Shown one piece after another: positions 59,768 to 64,000 of a stretch of DNA of 64,000 bases. Origin of the DNA: Paludibacteraceae bacterium (GTDB lineage: Bacteria; Bacteroidota; Bacteroidia; Bacteroidales; Paludibacteraceae). Below the pieces are notes generated by a model. It saw only the letters and a list, made by a program, of their open reading frames with translations. It was not told the DNA's origin and made no database searches. A program made the translations under genes and the position numbers. Location: contig JAFPXH010000009.1 in assembly GCA_017394705.1 (NCBI GenBank), forward strand, positions 124,001-188,000. Reading direction: 5' to 3'. The first letter of the stretch is position 1, and each line of letters begins with the position of its first letter.

Positions 59768-60325
59768 ATGAAAGAATTTGCATTAGTAGGTACTCCGCGT
59801 AGCGAGTACGGAAAGAAAGCTGCTAAAGCTTTCCGCGCAGAGGAATTGATTCCTTGCAACATCTATGGTTGCGGCATCAATGCTACTTTTACGGTAGCTG
59901 CTGCTGACGTTCGTAAACTGATTTACACTCCGGACACCCAAATCGTTGACCTCACCGTTGGTGATTTGAAGACGAAAGCGATTGTTAAGGAGTTGCAGTT
60001 CCACCCGATGGACGGCAAAGCACTGCATATTGATTTCCTCGCCGTTGACGAGAAGAAACCGGTTGTAGTTGAAATTCCTATTCAGTTGAACGGTCTTGCT
60101 GAAGGTGTTAAAGCCGGTGGTAAGTTGGTTCAAGCTATGCGCAAACTCAAAGCATGTGGTATCTACACCGCATTCCCCGATCGCATCAACATTGATGTTA
60201 CCGAGTTGGGTCTGGGTAAGAAAATCGCTGTTGAGGACGTGAAGGTAGAAGGCTTGAAGTTCGTTAACCCTGCAGACGCATGCGTAGCAGAGGTGAAGGC
60301 TACTCGCCAGAGCAAACAGGCTTAA
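59768..60325 (+). CDS. rplY: 50S ribosomal protein L25/Ctc
   Basis: The 185-residue protein is the two-domain Ctc form of L25, which binds 5S rRNA. Marks are S-E-Y-G-K-K-A-A-K-A-F-R-A-E-E-L-I-P-C-N-I-Y-G, then F-H-P-M-D-G-K-A-L-H-I-D-F and the beta domain P-I-Q-L-N-G-L-A-E-G-V-K-A-G-G-K-L. Length is typical of the phylum. Confidence 0.95.
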   Translation: MKEFALVGTPRSEYGKKAAKAFRAEELIPCNIYGCGINATFTVAAADVRKLIYTPDTQIVDLTVGDLKTKAIVKELQFHPMDGKALHIDFLAVDEKKPVVVEIPIQLNGLAEGVKAGGKLVQAMRKLKACGIYTAFPDRINIDVTELGLGKKIAVEDVKVEGLKFVNPADACVAEVKATRQSKQA

Positions 60326-60328
60326 TCC

Positions 60329-60360
60329 GGATTAGAGGATTAGCGGATTAGAGATTAGGG
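60329..60360 (+). repeat. Octamer array between rplY and pth
   Basis: Four 8-mers (GGATTAGA, GGATTAGC, GGATTAGA, GATTAGGG) begin four bases after the rplY stop. Confidence 0.88.
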
Positions 60361-60362
60361 GC

Positions 60363-60389
60363 GGGGCAATTGCTTTGCCCCTAAGTTTT
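60363..60389 (+). terminator. Probable terminator after rplY
   Basis: GGGGCAA pairs with TTGCCCC over five bases, then AAGTTTT. Confidence 0.6.
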
Positions 60390-60398
60390 AAAAGAAAG

Positions 60399-60965
60399 AT
60401 GGCAAAGTTTCTAATAGTTGGCTTAGGTAATATCGGCGATGAATACGCCGGCACGCGTCATAACATCGGTTTTCGGATGATTGACGCTTTTGCTGCGTCC
60501 GTCAAAGCGGAGTGGCAAGACAAGCGGTATGGATTCATAGCCAAGTGCCGCGTAAAGAATGCTGAACTGGTGTTGCTCAAGCCGTCAACTTATATGAATC
60601 TGAGCGGAAATGCAGTGCGGTATTGGTTAGCGCAGGAGAAAATACCGGTAGAAAACATGCTGGTGCTGGTGGATGACCTGAATCTTCCGTTCGGTACGAT
60701 TCGCATCCGCAAACAGGGTTCCAATGGCGGGCACAACGGACTCGGAAATATACAATCTATATTAGGAACTGACGCATACGCGCGCGTGCGGTTTGGTATC
60801 GGCAATGAGTTCACCCGCGGAACGCAAATCAATTTCGTACTTGGTCAATGGACCGAAGAGGAAGAGAAAGCATTGCCGGAACGACTGGCAATTATCACGC
60901 AAATCATCCCGAGTTTTTGTCTTCAGGGCATTGACCGGACGATGAACCAATACAATCACAAGTAA
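60399..60965 (+). CDS. pth: Peptidyl-tRNA hydrolase
   Basis: This 188-residue enzyme frees stalled peptidyl-tRNA. It shows [21 protein letters not shown] with catalytic His, [21 protein letters not shown] and [11 protein letters not shown]. The start at 60399 matches family length; an upstream extension to 60375 would begin in the terminator. Confidence 0.95.
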   Translation: MAKFLIVGLGNIGDEYAGTRHNIGFRMIDAFAASVKAEWQDKRYGFIAKCRVKNAELVLLKPSTYMNLSGNAVRYWLAQEKIPVENMLVLVDDLNLPFGTIRIRKQGSNGGHNGLGNIQSILGTDAYARVRFGIGNEFTRGTQINFVLGQWTEEEEKALPERLAIITQIIPSFCLQGIDRTMNQYNHK

Positions 60966-60975
60966 TTGGTAATTA

Positions 60976-61395
60976 ATGTCTGAAGTTCGCGTAGATAAAT
61001 ACCTTTGGGCGATGCGCATCTATAAGACCCGAAGCATCGCTGCAGACGCCTGCAAAAACGGACGCGTCAGCATGAACGGCGTCCAACTGAAACCGAGCAG
61101 AACATTTAAGGAGGGCGATACGTTCAACGTCCGCAAGGGGCCCATCACTTATACATTCCGCGTGCTGCAACTGACGGAGAACCGCCTCGGTGCCAAGCTG
61201 GTGCCGGAATATATGCGGGATTGCACGTCTCCCGAGCAACTGGAACTACTGGAGTTGGCAAAAATGGCCGGACAAAGCGGTCGTGATCGGGGTACGGGCA
61301 GGCCTACGAAGAAAGACCGGCGGGATATCGAGGTTTTTATGTCTGACAACTACCTCGATGAAATCGACGATTGGGACGACGAAACTGAAAACTGA
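60976..61395 (+). CDS. RNA-binding S4 domain protein (Hsp15-like)
   Basis: The 139-residue protein opens with an S4 domain (V-R-V-D-K-Y-L-W-A-M-R-I-Y-K-T-R-S-I-A-A-D-A-C-K-N-G-R-V-S-M-N-G), as in the heat-shock protein Hsp15 that binds stalled 50S subunits. The basic stretch R-P-T-K-K-D-R-R follows. Two 7-mers (GTAATTG, GTAATTA) fill the gap from pth. Its end lies in another array. Confidence 0.9.
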   Translation: MSEVRVDKYLWAMRIYKTRSIAADACKNGRVSMNGVQLKPSRTFKEGDTFNVRKGPITYTFRVLQLTENRLGAKLVPEYMRDCTSPEQLELLELAKMAGQSGRDRGTGRPTKKDRRDIEVFMSDNYLDEIDDWDDETEN

Positions 61396-61411
61396 AAGCA
61401 GAATGCTGAAA
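61384..61411 (+). repeat. Heptamer array at S4-protein / DUF4924 junction
   Basis: Four units (two ACTGAAA, GCAGAAT, GCTGAAA) contain the upstream TGA stop at 61393 and the next ATG at 61403. Confidence 0.83.
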
Positions 61412-61855
61412 TCTAAAAAGGATAATATAGCCGAATACATTCTCTATCTATGGCAGATGGAGGATTATCTGCGAGCCTTCCCACAACAGGCAGATGCGAC
61501 GCCAGAACTGCAGGAAATCAAAGAGATGATGCACCGTGAGGGGCTCATCGAAAGCGGTCATCTTCAGTTGGCTAAGAATGCTTTATCGGAATTAGAAGAA
61601 CTGCACACCTCTCTGCTGAATGAAGATGCCATGTACCGCGCAGCTATCATCCGGTTGCAACCATCGCTCAACCTGCTGAAAGCCAAAACAGACCGGCCGA
61701 CGATGAGTGATATCGAAGCGAGTCTGACTCTCCTATACCAGATTATGCTCCTACGGATACAGAAGCGCGAAATCACTCCTGCGACAACAGATGTACAACA
61801 ACGCGCCACGCAAGTGCTTACGTTCTTAAGTCGCGCATATCGCGACGTTAAATAG
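61403..61855 (+). CDS. DUF4924 family protein
   Basis: This 150-residue helical protein matches DUF4924, a Bacteroidetes family of unknown role: K-K-D-N-I-A-E-Y-I-L-Y-L-W-Q-M-E-D-Y-L-R-A, then H-L-Q-L-A-K-N-A-L-S-E-L-E-E-L-H and L-L-Y-Q-I-M-L-L-R-I. The ATG at 61403, in the heptamer array, gives the family N terminus; a longer frame from 61190 is inside the S4 gene. Confidence 0.85.
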   Translation: MLKSKKDNIAEYILYLWQMEDYLRAFPQQADATPELQEIKEMMHREGLIESGHLQLAKNALSELEELHTSLLNEDAMYRAAIIRLQPSLNLLKAKTDRPTMSDIEASLTLLYQIMLLRIQKREITPATTDVQQRATQVLTFLSRAYRDVK

Positions 61856-61895
61856 TTAAAGGGTTAAAATGGTCACTTCGTGACGTTAAATTGTT

Positions 61896-62528
61896 ATGAC
61901 CACCAAGCAACGCTTTGAACATATCCTCGGATGGTTTGAGACCAACATGCCGGTAGCAGAGAGCGAGTTGGTTTTTGAGAATCCGTTTCAGTTGCTAGTA
62001 GCCGTCATGCTGTCAGCTCAATGTACAGATAAACGGGTGAATATGGTCACGCCAGCCCTTTTTGCTGCGTACCCTACGCCCGAAGCCATGGCTCAGGCGA
62101 GTTCCGATGATATTTTTGACTATGTGAAGAGTGTCAGTTATCCCCGGTCGAAAGCCGAGCATCTGGTAGCGATGGCGAAGCGGTTGACAGAGGTGTATGG
62201 GGGACAAGTGCCGGATAACATCGATGATTTACAGACGTTGCAAGGGGTTGGGCGTAAAACCGCGAACGTGGTATGCGCGGTCATCTGGAACCAACCGACG
62301 ATGGCTGTGGACACGCATATTTTCCGCGTGAGCGAACGACTTGGGCTGACGACGAATAGTAAGAACCCGCTGCAGACAGAACGGCAGTTAGTCAAATACA
62401 TTCCGACAGAACTTATTCCGAAAGCGCACCACTGGTTATTGCTTCACGGCCGCTACGTTTGCCAAGCGCGCAAACCGCAATGCGAGAAATGCGGACTCAA
62501 AGAATTTTGCCGCTATTCTAAAAAATAA
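61896..62528 (+). CDS. nth: Endonuclease III
   Basis: A 210-residue base-excision DNA glycosylase/AP lyase for oxidised pyrimidines. It has the helix-hairpin-helix L-Q-G-V-G-R-K-T-A-N-V-V with catalytic Lys, the catalytic Asp in V-D-T-H-I-F-R-V, and the [4Fe-4S] motif C-x6-C-x2-C-x5-C at the C terminus. The gap upstream contains a small hairpin GTCAC-TTC-GTGAC. Confidence 0.96.
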   Translation: MTTKQRFEHILGWFETNMPVAESELVFENPFQLLVAVMLSAQCTDKRVNMVTPALFAAYPTPEAMAQASSDDIFDYVKSVSYPRSKAEHLVAMAKRLTEVYGGQVPDNIDDLQTLQGVGRKTANVVCAVIWNQPTMAVDTHIFRVSERLGLTTNSKNPLQTERQLVKYIPTELIPKAHHWLLLHGRYVCQARKPQCEKCGLKEFCRYSKK

Positions 62529-62539
62529 TTGACATACTC

Positions 62540-62570
62540 TTGTGTATGTCATTTTTTTTTCGTAATTTTG
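62540..62570 (+). promoter_or_regulatory. Promoter of recA
   Basis: TTG at 62540-62542, 20 bases, TAATTTTG at 62563-62570. Around the -33 element GACATAC-TCTT-GTGTATGTC forms an inverted repeat (GACATAC with GTATGTC), a possible damage-response operator. Confidence 0.78.
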
Positions 62571-62606
62571 CACTCGATATACTGAAACGATTAAAACAAC
62601 TATATT

Positions 62607-63644
62607 ATGGCAACAGAGAACAAACCATCTGCAGACAAATTAAAAGCGCTGCAGGCCGCGATGGCAAAGATTGACAAAGATTTCGGCAAGGGTGCCATTA
62701 TGCGTCTCGGAGACGAGAACATTGAGAATGTGGCGGTTATTCCTACCGGCAGTCTGGGGTTGAATTATGCCTTGGGCGTAGGCGGTTATCCGCGCGGACG
62801 TATCATTGAGATTTACGGTCCTGAGTCGTCCGGTAAGACGACGCTGGCTATCCACGCGATGGCGGAAGTGCAGAAAGCCGGCGGTATCGCTGCTATTATC
62901 GATGCCGAGCATGCTTTCGACCGCTTCTATGCCGAGAAACTGGGTGTGAATATCAACGATTTGCTTATTGCGCAACCGGATAGCGGTGAACAAGCTTTGG
63001 ATATTGCGGATGAGTTAATCCGTTCGGCAGCAGTGGACCTGATTGTTATTGACTCAGTAGCGGCCTTGACGCCGAAAGCGGAAATCGCCGGAGAGATGGG
63101 GGACAACAAGGTAGGTCTGCAGGCGCGTTTGATGAGTCAGGCGCTACGTAAGATGACTGCTTCGGTAAACAAAACCGGCACCACCGTCATCTTCATCAAC
63201 CAATTGCGTGAGAAAATAGGCGTGATGTTCGGCAATCCTGAGACCACTACCGGCGGTAATGCGCTTAAGTTCTACGCTTCTGTTCGTTTGGACATCCGTC
63301 GTACGGGCCAGATCAAAGACGGCGACACCATCAAGGGTAACCAAGTGCGCGTGAAAGTGGTAAAAAACAAAGTGGCTCCTCCATTCAAGAAAGCGGAGTT
63401 CGACCTTATGTTCAACGAAGGTATATCGCGTATAGGCGAGCTTCTGGATTTTGCCGTAGCAGCAGATGTTATCAAGAAGAGCGGTTCGTTCTTCTCGTAC
63501 GGTGACACCAAGTTAGGTCAGGGGCGCGACAAAGTGAAAGAGGTGCTGCACGACAATCCCGATTTGTGCGACGAACTTGAGGCTAAGATCGGTGAGGCCG
63601 TCAAAGAGAAAGGCTTGGAAGCTATATTAGCCAAGATTGGTTAG
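62607..63644 (+). CDS. recA: Recombinase RecA
   Basis: The 345-residue protein is normal RecA: Walker [11 protein letters not shown] of A-I-I-D-A-E-H-A, Walker [11 protein letters not shown], loop L2 with [26 protein letters not shown]. It performs strand exchange and SOS signalling. The stop TAG overlaps the GTG of the next gene by one base. Confidence 0.98.
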   Translation: MATENKPSADKLKALQAAMAKIDKDFGKGAIMRLGDENIENVAVIPTGSLGLNYALGVGGYPRGRIIEIYGPESSGKTTLAIHAMAEVQKAGGIAAIIDAEHAFDRFYAEKLGVNINDLLIAQPDSGEQALDIADELIRSAAVDLIVIDSVAALTPKAEIAGEMGDNKVGLQARLMSQALRKMTASVNKTGTTVIFINQLREKIGVMFGNPETTTGGNALKFYASVRLDIRRTGQIKDGDTIKGNQVRVKVVKNKVAPPFKKAEFDLMFNEGISRIGELLDFAVAADVIKKSGSFFSYGDTKLGQGRDKVKEVLHDNPDLCDELEAKIGEAVKEKGLEAILAKIG

Positions 63645-64000
63645 TGGATACCCGTCCATACATATTCAATCCCCGTGAGGCTCACGAAGCGGAGCAGAAA
63701 TGGCGGATCGTAAAACGTTCAGTAGATGCACGGCAGCGAGAGTTGCGCGTGCATCTTACTATTTTGACTGATGAGCAGGGCCGGCCTATTGCGAAGGATG
63801 CACCTATCCCGCTTTATGAACCACCTGTTTTTCAAGATGTGCACAAGGCCTCACGGTCAGCGCTGATTATTGGTGCCGGTCCGGCTGGTTTATTCGCGGC
63901 TTTGACGCTGATAGAGCATGGTATCAAGCCTATTATTTATGAACGCGGAAAAGAAGTTAGCGAACGCAAGAAAGATATCGCATTGCTGAATAGGAACGAA
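63644..64000 (+). CDS. FAD-dependent oxidoreductase (COG2509-like), 3' end outside window
   Basis: The frame is open from a GTG at 63644 to the window end (119 codons). An N-terminal ~75-residue extension rich in charged residues precedes the dinucleotide-binding motif A-L-I-I-G-A-G-P-A-G-L-F-A-A-L and the block I-I-Y-E-R-G-K-E-V-S-E-R-K-K-D-I-A. This is the layout of the uncharacterised flavoprotein dehydrogenases of COG2509. Substrate is unknown. One-base overlap with the recA stop suggests co-translation. Confidence 0.85.
   Translation, partial: MDTRPYIFNPREAHEAEQKWRIVKRSVDARQRELRVHLTILTDEQGRPIAKDAPIPLYEPPVFQDVHKASRSALIIGAGPAGLFAALTLIEHGIKPIIYERGKEVSERKKDIALLNRNE

Overview
The window reads as chromosome from an uncultured-type member of the order Bacteroidales. 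Three things support this. Promoters have the Bacteroidetes form TTG-N20-TANNTTTG, found upstream of mlaE, tetR, recA, a tRNA and others. Several families are typical of the phylum: DUF4254, DUF4924, DUF6175, GldA-like ABC proteins, the GGGtGRT protein, Wzi-type barrels and M6 proteases. Six large secreted proteins end in the same short C-terminal domain. Genus-level placement is not possible from sequence alone.

Layout. 1-5783: end of a secreted SGNH esterase, then an MlaE/MlaF lipid-transport pair split by a four-helix-bundle gene, then an orphan M6-propeptide-like protein and an M6 protease. 5816-7369: exonuclease III and LptB. 7401-14879 (+) and 14830-19501 (-): a surface-glycan region with a kelch lipoprotein, Wzi-like barrel, DUF4254 protein, GT9, two GT2, LPS-kinase-like protein, GT4, O-antigen ligase-like protein, two outer-membrane barrels and a GT39. 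19514-23038 (-): dnaJ, grpE, ruvB and a GldA-like ATPase. 23125-29744 (-): TetR, TolC, AcrA-like, AcrB-like and PII-like efflux operon. 29923-37261 (-): two secreted endonuclease I-type proteins and an OB-fold protein, all with the shared tail.

37262-38103 is a long non-coding stretch with a duplicated promoter segment, an inverted repeat and a candidate switch-like RNA. 38104-43844: sigma-54 response regulator, GxxExxY protein, DUF3784 protein, recF, a GH10-like hydrolase with a clipped end, a 5'-truncated alpha/beta hydrolase and a RelE-type toxin-antitoxin pair. 43845-44150 holds a long nested hairpin. 44151-53519: a 1471-residue FG-GAP protein, a LEA14-like lipoprotein, a NifU-like/GGGtGRT pair and three outer-membrane proteins. 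53795-58140: an operon of five exported proteins including DUF6175. 58155-64000: tyrS, tRNA-Gln, rplY, pth, S4-domain protein, DUF4924 protein, nth, recA and the start of a FAD-dependent oxidoreductase.

The most unusual signal is a family of degenerate tandem arrays with a 7-bp, sometimes 8-bp, period and many different unit sequences. They sit at more than a dozen gene junctions, often containing the stop codon of one gene and the start codon of the next. They also occur inside coding regions (recF twice, the GT39 gene twice, a receiver domain, an ABC ATPase), where they encode low-complexity insertions. Other notable items are the shared C-terminal tail, the inverted-repeat-flanked gene inside the mla pair, direct repeats bracketing 42.7-48.7 kb, and the DUF6175 operon.
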